Assembly (NCBI GenBank): GCA_944358495.1
Contig: CALVRF010000039.1
Location: 1-11,944 of the forward strand
Length of the DNA: 11,944 nucleotides
Direction: 5' to 3'
Source: an uncultured Bacilli bacterium
GTDB taxonomy: Bacteria; Bacillota_I; Bacilli_A; RF39; UBA660
Part shown: positions 6,919 through 11,944 of the stretch, in pieces
How positions within the stretch are numbered: position 1 is the first letter of the stretch
Layout: every line of letters begins with the position of its first letter
Program-made: the position numbers and the translations under genes
Notes under the pieces: model-generated
Told to the model about the DNA's origin: nothing
What the model saw: the letters and a program-made list of their open reading frames with translations, nothing else
Databases searched by the model: none

Positions 6919-7749
6919 ATGAGAAGATTAAGAAGAAAGAGAAAAAATAAACAAAGAAAGATAATGATAGCTTTTATTATAACTTTTATGTTCTTAATGA
7001 TAGGTGGTTATGCGGCTTTTAGGACTAATTTAAATATTACCGCTAAAGGAAACATTATTGATATAAAAGAAGAAGTCGATAGCAAAGTGCCAACTAATGA
7101 ATTATTATTTTGGGGACAAGGGGATAGTGAAGAAAATACTTTAACTATGTTAAAAGATAAAAGTGATAATAATAACGATGGAACTATGTATGGATTTGAT
7201 AATACAAATTTAAGTGGATATACTGATGAGGGATTAGTCTTTGATGGAATTAACGATTACGTTGATATAGGTCTGGCCAATTATGATTTTCAAAATAGTA
7301 TTAGTTATGTTGTATATTTTAAGATTAATATGCAGAGGGAAACACGTCATACGGTAATTGCCAACTGGGGCAATGGTGGTGGTAGTGGCATTTATTTTAT
7401 GTCTAATAATTTAATAGCTTTGCCCATTGGTTATTATTCAGATACCACGCGATATTATTGGATATATAGTGAGAACACATATGATATTTTAAAATATTAT
7501 ACAGTAATTACTATTTACGATGGAACAATGGCTAAAATATATGTTGATGGAATTGTCGATGGTATCGGAGAAACAAATGTTCTAGGAACTTCTGATACAC
7601 CAATACTTATAGGTGCTAATCCTCAAATCAACCAAGAACATGTAGAGTTTGCTCATATGGTTTTAAAGGAAGCTATGGTTTATGATAGAGCTTTAACTGA
7701 AGATGAGGTAAAAACAATTACTGAAGGTTTTGAAAGAAAATATAAATAG
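6919..7749 (+). CDS. Membrane-anchored LamG/concanavalin-like surface protein
   Basis: A 276-residue predicted surface protein. Residues 1-14 are strongly basic (MRRLRRKRKNKQRK), followed by one hydrophobic segment at ~15-34 (IMIAFIITFMFLMIGGYAAF). This is either an uncleaved signal anchor with the rest outside or a signal peptide. Residues ~60-265 have the shape of a Laminin_G_3/concanavalin A-like jelly-roll: ELLFWGQGD, NNNDGTMYGF, GLVFDGINDYVDIG, KIYVDGIVDGIG and the closing AMVYDRALTEDEV. Such domains bind carbohydrate or protein ligands; no enzyme residues are evident and the ligand is unknown. The ATG at 6919 has AAGGTGG nine bases upstream. The gene has its own promoter, lies divergent from the tandem-HTH regulator, and is followed by a hairpin terminator. 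Fold assignment is fairly secure, function is not. Confidence 0.82.
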   Translation: MRRLRRKRKNKQRKIMIAFIITFMFLMIGGYAAFRTNLNITAKGNIIDIKEEVDSKVPTNELLFWGQGDSEENTLTMLKDKSDNNNDGTMYGFDNTNLSGYTDEGLVFDGINDYVDIGLANYDFQNSISYVVYFKINMQRETRHTVIANWGNGGGSGIYFMSNNLIALPIGYYSDTTRYYWIYSENTYDILKYYTVITIYDGTMAKIYVDGIVDGIGETNVLGTSDTPILIGANPQINQEHVEFAHMVLKEAMVYDRALTEDEVKTITEGFERKYK

Positions 7750-7815
7750 ATTTAAAGATAGTAAACTATATGGTTTACTTTTCTAATGGAATAAAGAAGT
7801 TTGGTTAAATCTATT
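7745..7815. repeat. 11-bp inverted repeat enclosing the terminator hairpin
   Basis: AATAGATTTAA (7745-7755) and its exact reverse complement TTAAATCTATT (7805-7815) lie 49 bases apart and enclose the hairpin at 7760-7779. The left arm includes the TAG stop of the LamG gene. The RNA could fold into a larger branched structure with the hairpin inside. No transposase or target duplication was seen. Confidence 0.55.
7760..7783 (+). terminator. Intrinsic terminator after the LamG gene
   Basis: AGTAAAC (7760-7766) pairs with GTTTACT (7773-7779) around the loop TATATG, followed by TTTCT. The stem is a perfect 7 bp but AT-rich, and the U-run is short, so termination may be partial. Confidence 0.6.
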
Positions 7816-7842
7816 ATAAATAGCCAAAAAATGGGAGAAGTG

Positions 7843-7851
7843 TGATATAAT
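7843..7851 (+). promoter_or_regulatory. Extended -10 promoter for the DUF975-type gene
   Basis: TGATATAAT, with TATAAT at 7846-7851 and TGn in front, repeats the core of the LamG-gene promoter (GTGATATAAT in both). No good -35 lies 17 bp upstream (GCCAAA, 7823-7828). The expected start near 7858 falls after the TTG at 7852, which excludes that codon as the gene start and supports ATG 7885. Confidence 0.68.
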
Positions 7852-7884
7852 TTGTATAGAAAACTTTATTATGGTGGTGATGAT

Positions 7885-9114
7885 ATGTATAAGAACAATG
7901 TTCGTAAAAGTGTGAAAAAATTAGCTAAAAAAAGTATTAAAAGTAATTTAGTTTTAGCTTTTTTAGTTTTACTTTTGGCTATTATTTGTAGTGGCTTACT
8001 GGTTTATGTAGTGGCTAGATTATTGGGGTATGGCTATAATATTAATTTAATAAATTATCTTTTGGTTGGCCTTATTTTAACAATAGTATCTCCAGTGGTT
8101 TTAGGTTTTAGTAAAGTGTCTTTAAATATTAGTAATGGTAAAGAGGCTAATTACCAAGAAATGTTTAATTGTTTTAAAAACACTAAGTTTATTAAATTAT
8201 ATTTTATTGTAATTTTGACTCTGATTTTAGTTTACTGGCTTATTGGGTTAATACCTGTGGCAGGCATTTTTATTAATTTAATTATTTTGTTGCTATTCAT
8301 TCCTTATGTCATTTTATTACCATTTGTTTATTTAACTTATCCAGATTTAAAAAATAAGGAAATAATGAGCAAAACTATGGATATTATTTCTGGTAATCGT
8401 ATTGGTTTTTATGGATTAATTATTAGTTTTAGTTTTTGGCTTATTTTATCAATTTTAACTTGCGGAATATTATTATTTTATGTAATTCCTTATTTGTATT
8501 TATCTTTAAGTAATTTTTATCTATATATTACGCATGAAAAAGAACTCAAGAAAGAAAAAGCGATTGGTGATGGGAATTTAATTTTGATTTTTATAGGGGT
8601 TTTAGTTTTCCTTGTTATCTTTTTAATAGTAAATGTGCCGGCTAGTACAACATGGTTTATGCGAATTATGAATGGGGAAGTTAGTGATGTGGGAGATGCG
8701 ACTTTATCTTATGGTGGTATTGAGGTAACTTATGATTCACCGGCAGATTACCAAACTTCTGCTAGTACAAACTCCTCTAAAACTTATGTAAATGATGATA
8801 ATTATAATATTTTACAGTATTCTATTTATTTATCTAGTGTGAAGGATAGTAAAGAGATGGATAAGGAAATAGTTCAGGAAATGAAAGATTCTGGAGATTA
8901 TAAAAATGTCACGGATTCAGAATTTACATTGACTATTGATGGAAAAGAAATAGAAGGTTATCGTTATGATGCCGAAGAAGCCTCTGGCGATGAGAATTCC
9001 TCAATAATTGTTTATTATCCGAAGGAAGATTTTACGATTACTATTAGTTTAACTAACAGTACTGGTAATAAATTGGACACCGAAGATATTAAAGAGTTTG
9101 TGACTATATATTAA
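7885..9114 (+). CDS. DUF975-type multi-pass membrane protein with C-terminal extracytoplasmic domain
   Basis: A 409-residue protein. After a Lys-rich cytoplasmic start (MYKNNVRKSVKKLAKKSIK) come about six membrane segments in residues ~22-212. Their pattern fits DUF975: VVLGFSKVSLNISNGKEANY, then EMFNCF, then SFWLILSILTCGILLFYVIP and YLYLSLSNFYLYI. A further hydrophobic segment at ~231-250 (LILIFIGVLVFLVIFLIVN) leads into a ~155-residue polar domain with alternating beta-like stretches (GIEVTYDSPADY, FTLTIDGKEIEGYRYD, FTITISLTNSTG). By topology this should lie outside the cell. It vaguely recalls PsbP/DcrB-like lipoprotein domains, a weak guess. The start at 7885 has GGTGGTGAT upstream and follows the promoter. 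DUF975 has no known biochemical function. The gene appears to be its own transcription unit, between two terminators. Confidence 0.8.
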   Translation: MYKNNVRKSVKKLAKKSIKSNLVLAFLVLLLAIICSGLLVYVVARLLGYGYNINLINYLLVGLILTIVSPVVLGFSKVSLNISNGKEANYQEMFNCFKNTKFIKLYFIVILTLILVYWLIGLIPVAGIFINLIILLLFIPYVILLPFVYLTYPDLKNKEIMSKTMDIISGNRIGFYGLIISFSFWLILSILTCGILLFYVIPYLYLSLSNFYLYITHEKELKKEKAIGDGNLILIFIGVLVFLVIFLIVNVPASTTWFMRIMNGEVSDVGDATLSYGGIEVTYDSPADYQTSASTNSSKTYVNDDNYNILQYSIYLSSVKDSKEMDKEIVQEMKDSGDYKNVTDSEFTLTIDGKEIEGYRYDAEEASGDENSSIIVYYPKEDFTITISLTNSTGNKLDTEDIKEFVTIY

Positions 9115-9137
9115 GTCTAGATTTCTAGGCTTTTTTC
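9113..9137 (+). terminator. Intrinsic terminator after the DUF975-type gene
   Basis: AAGTCTAG (9113-9120) pairs with CTAGGCTT (9125-9132), with one G-U pair, around the four-base loop ATTT; T6 follows at 9131-9136. The last two bases of the TAA stop belong to the stem. The next promoter's -35 begins one base after the U-run. Confidence 0.85.
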
Positions 9138-9166
9138 TTGACTTAATTTTTATTGTTTTTTATAAT
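9138..9166 (+). promoter_or_regulatory. Near-consensus sigma-A promoter for the pilin-like gene
   Basis: TTGACT (9138-9143), 17 bp, then TATAAT (9161-9166): the -35 differs from consensus only in the last base and the -10 is perfect. It is the strongest promoter in the window by eye. The start is expected near 9171-9173, so the leader would be only about ten nt with GGTGAT at its very 5' end. Confidence 0.88.
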
Positions 9167-9182
9167 TATAGTGGTGATAATA

Positions 9183-9548
9183 GTGAAAAAAGGATTTACA
9201 TTAGTGGAACTTTTAGGGGTTATTGTTATTTTAGGAATCATTGGTCTTATTGTTACGCCTTTAGTTTTAGGAACGATTAATGATAGCGAAGAGAACGTTA
9301 ATGAGATGCAAGTGGAAACAATAAAAAGGGCAGCTAAAAATTATGCGAATGCACATGTTTTTACTCTATGTAGTGATGGAGTTAATAGTTGTACTAAAAC
9401 AATAACTATTGGGGAATTGAAAGAAGAAGGTTATTTAGAAGATAAAGACCTTGTCGACGCCACGACTGATAAAAAGATTAGTGATGACGAAAAAGTAAAC
9501 ATTATAGTTAATAATGACAAGGTTAGCTATGAGTATCCGGTAAACTGA
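9183..9548 (+). CDS. Type IV pilin-like protein (class with GFTLVEL methylation motif)
   Basis: A 121-residue prepilin-like protein. The N-terminus MKKGFTLVELLGVIVILGII (GTG start read as Met) is the classic type III signal. A prepilin peptidase would cut after Gly4, the new N-terminal Phe would be methylated, and Glu9 (position +5) is kept. The hydrophobic helix runs to ~29, continues as an amphipathic helix (ENVNEMQVETIKRAAKNYANA), and ends in a small polar domain with two Cys residues seven apart (Cys63, Cys70: LCSDGVNSC), a possible disulfide. Translation could be drawn from 9153, but that codon lies inside the promoter spacer; GTG 9183 has GGTGAT four bases upstream. No assembly ATPase, platform protein or prepilin peptidase is encoded nearby, so the machinery must be elsewhere. 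It could be a pilus, pseudopilus or competence-type subunit. Confidence 0.88.
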   Translation: MKKGFTLVELLGVIVILGIIGLIVTPLVLGTINDSEENVNEMQVETIKRAAKNYANAHVFTLCSDGVNSCTKTITIGELKEEGYLEDKDLVDATTDKKISDDEKVNIIVNNDKVSYEYPVN

Positions 9549-9574
9549 CTTTCTAGTTTTTGAAAGTCTTTTTC
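9547..9574 (+). terminator. Intrinsic terminator after the pilin-like gene
   Basis: GACTTTC (9547-9553) pairs with GAAAGTC (9562-9568) around TAGTTTTT, followed by TTTTTC. The stem starts with the GA of the gene's TGA stop. A terminator beginning at the TGA shows that TGA ends this gene. Confidence 0.85.
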
Positions 9575-9576
9575 TA

Positions 9577-9605
9577 TGGACGCATTAAGTATTTTTTGAT
9601 AAAAT
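9577..9605 (+). promoter_or_regulatory. Promoter of the trmH-type/rimM/trmD operon
   Basis: TGGACG (9577-9582), 17 bp, then TAAAAT (9600-9605), with TGA directly before it (TGATAAAAT) as an extended -10. The expected start near 9612 puts GGTGAT (9612-9617) at the 5' end of the transcript and gives a ~10-nt leader before ATG 9622. Confidence 0.65.
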
Positions 9606-9621
9606 TAAATTGGTGATTATT

Positions 9622-10350
9622 ATGCTTTATAGTTCTTTAGAAAATAATAAAATTAAAGAGTTACGAAAATTAAAACAAAAGAAATATCGTGATAAAAGTT
9701 GTTTGTTTTTGGCGGAAGGAGAGCATTTAGTATTAGAAGCTTATAAAAGTGGCTATTTAAAAGAAGTTTTACTTTTGGAAAATGAAAGTTTGAATTTAGA
9801 TGTTCCAATTAGTTATGTAACGGATAATGTGATGAAAAGTTTATCTAGTTTGGATACAGTTACACCAATGATTGGGGTATGCGCGAAAAAAGAAAATATG
9901 GTAATAGGTAATAGGGTTCTTATTTTAGACGAGGTACAGGACCCTGGCAATATGGGCACGATTATTCGCAGTGCGGTAGCGTTTAATATTGATACGATTA
10001 TTTTAAGTGAAAACTGTGCGGATATTTATAGTCCTAAGGGGGTTAGAGGAAGTCAAGGACTTTTATTTTATATGGATTTTGTGATTGGAGATTTAGAGGA
10101 AATTATTGGTGATTTAAAAGATGATAATTATTTAATTTTAGGAACAAAGGTAACTAAAGGAAATGAGTTAAAAAGTGTTTACAAAAGCGATAAATTTGCT
10201 ATAATAATGGGCAATGAAGGAAACGGAGTTAAAAATAATTTATTAGATTTATGTGATGAATACATTTATATTAAAATGAATGAAAAGTGTGAGAGCTTAA
10301 ATGTTGGTGTAGCGACAAGCATTATTTTATATGAATTAGATAAGAGGTGA
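9622..10350 (+). CDS. TrmH/SpoU-family RNA 2'-O-methyltransferase
   Basis: A 242-residue SPOUT methyltransferase that moves a methyl group from S-adenosylmethionine to a ribose 2'-OH in tRNA or rRNA. The N-terminal ~85 residues form the SpoU substrate-binding domain (IKELRKLKQKKYRDKSCLFL, then AEGEHLVLEA). The three catalytic-domain motifs are present: LDEVQDPGNMGTIIRSA (~102-118), with the substrate/catalytic Asn and Arg, IIMGNEGNGV (~194-203) and ESLNVGVATSIILYEL (~224-239). The knot formed by the last two binds SAM. The target nucleotide cannot be told; TrmH, RlmB and TsnR relatives look alike. The start is ATG 9622 rather than the upstream TTG 9610, which coincides with the expected transcription start. 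Its TGA is inside the rimM ribosome binding site, so the two genes are probably coupled. Confidence 0.92.
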   Translation: MLYSSLENNKIKELRKLKQKKYRDKSCLFLAEGEHLVLEAYKSGYLKEVLLLENESLNLDVPISYVTDNVMKSLSSLDTVTPMIGVCAKKENMVIGNRVLILDEVQDPGNMGTIIRSAVAFNIDTIILSENCADIYSPKGVRGSQGLLFYMDFVIGDLEEIIGDLKDDNYLILGTKVTKGNELKSVYKSDKFAIIMGNEGNGVKNNLLDLCDEYIYIKMNEKCESLNVGVATSIILYELDKR

Positions 10351-10351
10351 T
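10344..10351 (+). promoter_or_regulatory. Ribosome binding site fixing the TTG start of rimM
   Basis: GAGGTGAT overlaps the TGA stop of the upstream methyltransferase gene (10348-10350) and precedes TTG 10355 by three bases. No in-frame ATG lies nearby, and the family start matches MLYLGKVVNTHGIKGEV, so the TTG start is well supported. Confidence 0.75.
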
Positions 10352-10354
10352 AAC

Positions 10355-10822
10355 TTGTTATATTTAGGTAAAGTGGTAAATACACATGGTATAAAAGGTG
10401 AAGTTAGAATCTTATCTAATTTTAAATATAAAGATATAGTTTTTGAAAAAGGAAGTCATTTGTTTATTGGTGATGATGAACTTATTGTTAATTCTTATCG
10501 AATTCATAAAGGTTATGATATGGTAACGTTTGTAGGTATTAATGATATTAACGAGGTGTTAAAATATAAAGGGAAAAAGGTTTATATTAGACAAGAGGAT
10601 TATGAATTTCCGAGCATTTTAAACGAAGATTTAATTGGCACACCAGTATATGGTGACGGAAAACTATTAGGAAAGGTTAAAGAAATTTATCAAAATGTTA
10701 ATCAAGAATTATTAGTATTAGATAATGGCAAGATGATTCCTTTTGTGCCAGCTTTTATTAAGTCTATTAGCTTGGAAAAGATTGAGATAAAGGTATTGGA
10801 GGGGTTGTTTGATGAAGATTGA
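10355..10822 (+). CDS. rimM: Ribosome maturation factor RimM
   Basis: A 155-residue RimM, which binds ribosomal protein uS19 and helps mature the 30S head and process 16S rRNA. The N-terminal RimM beta-barrel shows LGKVVNTHGIKGEVRI at residues ~4-19. The C-terminal PRC-barrel is seen as LIGTPVYGDGKLLGKVKEIY (~92-111) and MIPFVPAFIKSI (~128-139), ending in the usual IKVLEGLFDED. Length is slightly short of the ~170 typical of Bacilli, but both domains are complete. Translation starts at TTG just after the upstream stop and its TGA overlaps trmD by 11 nt (10812-10822), the common rimM-trmD coupling. Assignment is secure. Confidence 0.96.
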   Translation: MLYLGKVVNTHGIKGEVRILSNFKYKDIVFEKGSHLFIGDDELIVNSYRIHKGYDMVTFVGINDINEVLKYKGKKVYIRQEDYEFPSILNEDLIGTPVYGDGKLLGKVKEIYQNVNQELLVLDNGKMIPFVPAFIKSISLEKIEIKVLEGLFDED

Positions 10823-11480
10823 TATTTTAACGATTTTTCCAGAAATGTTTGAGGGCTTTTTAACGCAGTCAATTATTAAAAGGGCTATTGAAAAAGGCTT
10901 AGTAGAAATTAAGATTCATAATATTCGTAATTATAGTACTGATAAGCATAAGAAAGTTGATGATTATGGTTTTGGCGGTGGACAAGGTATGGTGTTGATG
11001 CCACAGCCAATATTTGATGCGGTCGATGATTTGAAAGATAAGAATTCTAAAATTATATTGATGACACCACAAGGAGAACCATATAAACAAGCTAAAGCCT
11101 ATGATTTATCTAATGAAAAGCATTTGATTATTATTTGCGGGCATTATGAAGGTTTTGATGAAAGAATAAGGACACTCGCAGATATGGAAATTAGTATTGG
11201 TGATTACGTGCTTACTGGTGGAGAATTAGCCAGTATGGTAGTTACGGATAGTGTAGTTAGGTTAATTGATGGAGTGATTGACAGAGATTCACATTTAAAA
11301 GATTCTTTTAATGATAATTTATTAGATTATCCAGTTTACACTAAGCCGGTTAATTTTAGAGGAATGGAAGTCCCTGCAGTATTACTGTCAGGGCATCATA
11401 AAAATATTGAAGAGTTTCGTTATGAAGAAAGTTTAAAAAGGACTAAAGAAAGAAGACCAGATTTATTAGAAAAGAGATGA
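10812..11480 (+). CDS. trmD: tRNA (guanine37-N1)-methyltransferase TrmD
   Basis: A 222-residue TrmD, which forms m1G37 next to the anticodon in tRNAs reading CNN and some other codons and so prevents +1 frameshifting. The start MKIDILTIFPEMFEGFL, the SAM-knot motifs DYGFGGGQGM (~51-60), GHYEGFDERI (~110-119) and ISIGDYVLTGGELA (~127-140), and the tRNA-binding C-terminal domain are all visible. The linker Asp used in catalysis probably lies at Asp164 (LKDSFNDNLLDYPVYTKP), with the closing GMEVPAVLLSGHH. TTG 10809 just upstream is ignored in favour of ATG 10812, placed after GGAGGGG (10798-10804). The gene overlaps rimM and is followed four bases later by the last gene of the operon. Its stop is TGA. 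Confidence 0.97.
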   Translation: MKIDILTIFPEMFEGFLTQSIIKRAIEKGLVEIKIHNIRNYSTDKHKKVDDYGFGGGQGMVLMPQPIFDAVDDLKDKNSKIILMTPQGEPYKQAKAYDLSNEKHLIIICGHYEGFDERIRTLADMEISIGDYVLTGGELASMVVTDSVVRLIDGVIDRDSHLKDSFNDNLLDYPVYTKPVNFRGMEVPAVLLSGHHKNIEEFRYEESLKRTKERRPDLLEKR

Positions 11481-11484
11481 TTTG

Positions 11485-11919
11485 ATGAAACGTTATATTT
11501 GTGATAAGGAAAATAATGAAAAAATGCAAGGTTATTTAGACTTTAATCAAATAGATGGTTTTAAAATCAAACCTCGTAATAAGGTTAAATATGATGGTAT
11601 TGAGGTTAGTAAAATGACTTTAGTGGAGCCTAGTTTGATCGAAATGGTTTTGAAAAAGAAAACGAAAAGAAAATTGAATGCTTATTTAAAGTTTTTGATT
11701 ACGGCTTTTGATGATGATACTTCGTCTGGTGATTTGGCTTTAGTATTAGATGATACTAAGAGATATAAAGCGATTATTGTGAATAAGTATGCCAAATTTT
11801 TGGATGCTAAATACATTAGGGATTTATTACTTAGGGTTAAGTTTGTCGAAGATGAAATTAAAATGCGCATGCATGAACAAAATAGAGAAATGAAAGTTTC
11901 TAGGGGTAAGGGACGCTAA
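11485..11919 (+). CDS. Unrecognised 144-residue protein downstream of trmD
   Basis: I do not recognise this family. The protein is soluble, with no membrane segment, signal or cofactor motif, and is Lys/Asp-rich with a very basic tail (MHEQNREMKVSRGKGR). The N-terminal part contains YLDFNQIDGFKIKPRNKVKYDG and the middle EMVLKKKTKRKLNAYLKFLI. A third block, DLALVLDDTKRYKAIIVNKYAKFL, leads into a likely C-terminal helix (AKYIRDLLLRVKFVEDEIKMRMHEQNRE). The start is ATG 11485 rather than TTG 11482, with GAGATGAT just upstream. It begins four bases after trmD stops, in the slot where many Bacilli have rplS, so a role in RNA or ribosome biology is possible but rests on position alone. The coding pattern is like its neighbours, and the C-terminal basic tail could contact RNA. 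Confidence 0.8.
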   Translation: MKRYICDKENNEKMQGYLDFNQIDGFKIKPRNKVKYDGIEVSKMTLVEPSLIEMVLKKKTKRKLNAYLKFLITAFDDDTSSGDLALVLDDTKRYKAIIVNKYAKFLDAKYIRDLLLRVKFVEDEIKMRMHEQNREMKVSRGKGR

Positions 11920-11942
11920 AATGTGAGAAATTTTCATATTTT
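11918..11942 (+). terminator. Possible weak hairpin terminator at the window edge
   Basis: AAAATGTGA (11918-11926) can pair with TCATATTTT (11934-11942), with one G-U, around a seven-base loop. It is AT-rich and the window ends before any full U-run. The same bases hold a GTG (11923) that could begin another gene after AGGGGTAAGGG, so this call is uncertain. Confidence 0.3.
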
Positions 11943-11944
11943 CT

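Noticed and set aside
10371..10394. GGTAAAGTGGTAAATAC in rimM resembles the AGGTAAATA repeats.
   Set aside because: It lies in conserved coding sequence (GKVVNT) and the spacing differs; a second operator is not supported.
9546..11480. Use of genetic code 4 (TGA = Trp) for the whole window.
   Set aside because: TGA ends the pilin, methyltransferase, rimM and trmD genes at family-typical C-termini or directly at a terminator stem, and Trp is written TGG in the genes. Code 4 would add foreign tails.
11923..11944. GTG after AGGGGTAAGGG as the start of another gene.
   Set aside because: Only seven codons are visible before the window ends, and the same bases can form a hairpin, so no gene can be supported.

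Overview
The window looks like a chromosomal segment of a low-GC Gram-positive bacterium, probably an uncultured gut-type member of the Bacilli close to the Mollicutes/Erysipelotrichales. The reasons are the strong AT bias, AT-ending codons, compact operons, GGTGAT-type ribosome binding sites, a methyl-motif pilin and the rimM-trmD pair. TGA is an ordinary stop for at least five genes here, so the standard bacterial code applies. The lineage is inferred from style, not from a search.

Region 1 (1-6313, + strand) is a tight operon. It holds the 3' end of a BaiN/HI0933-type flavoprotein, a COG2509-type FAD-dependent dehydrogenase, the metalloprotease pair TldD and TldE, and a two-domain protein joining a P1/DmpA-type self-processing aminopeptidase to a C39-like cysteine peptidase domain. 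The first three junctions all use the same 8-nt stop/start overlap. The last gene has an in-frame TGA where a Trp is expected; 64 more in-frame codons carry the probable catalytic His and Asp of the C39 domain. The operon suggests cytoplasmic peptide turnover or peptide maturation alongside flavin redox chemistry, but no substrate peptide is visible.

Region 2 (6317-9574) begins with a bidirectional terminator shared by region 1 and a convergent regulator with two XRE-type HTH domains. Facing away from the regulator are three separately transcribed envelope genes: a membrane-anchored LamG/concanavalin-like protein, a DUF975-type multi-pass protein with an added extracytoplasmic domain, and a type IV pilin-like protein. 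Two direct repeats exactly 10 bp apart lie between the regulator and the LamG gene and are a plausible operator.

Region 3 (9577-11944) is an RNA-modification and ribosome-maturation operon: a TrmH/SpoU-family 2'-O-methyltransferase, RimM, TrmD and an unrecognised 144-residue protein. No tRNA, rRNA, CRISPR array or insertion sequence was seen. No stretch above 300 bases lacks a gene.
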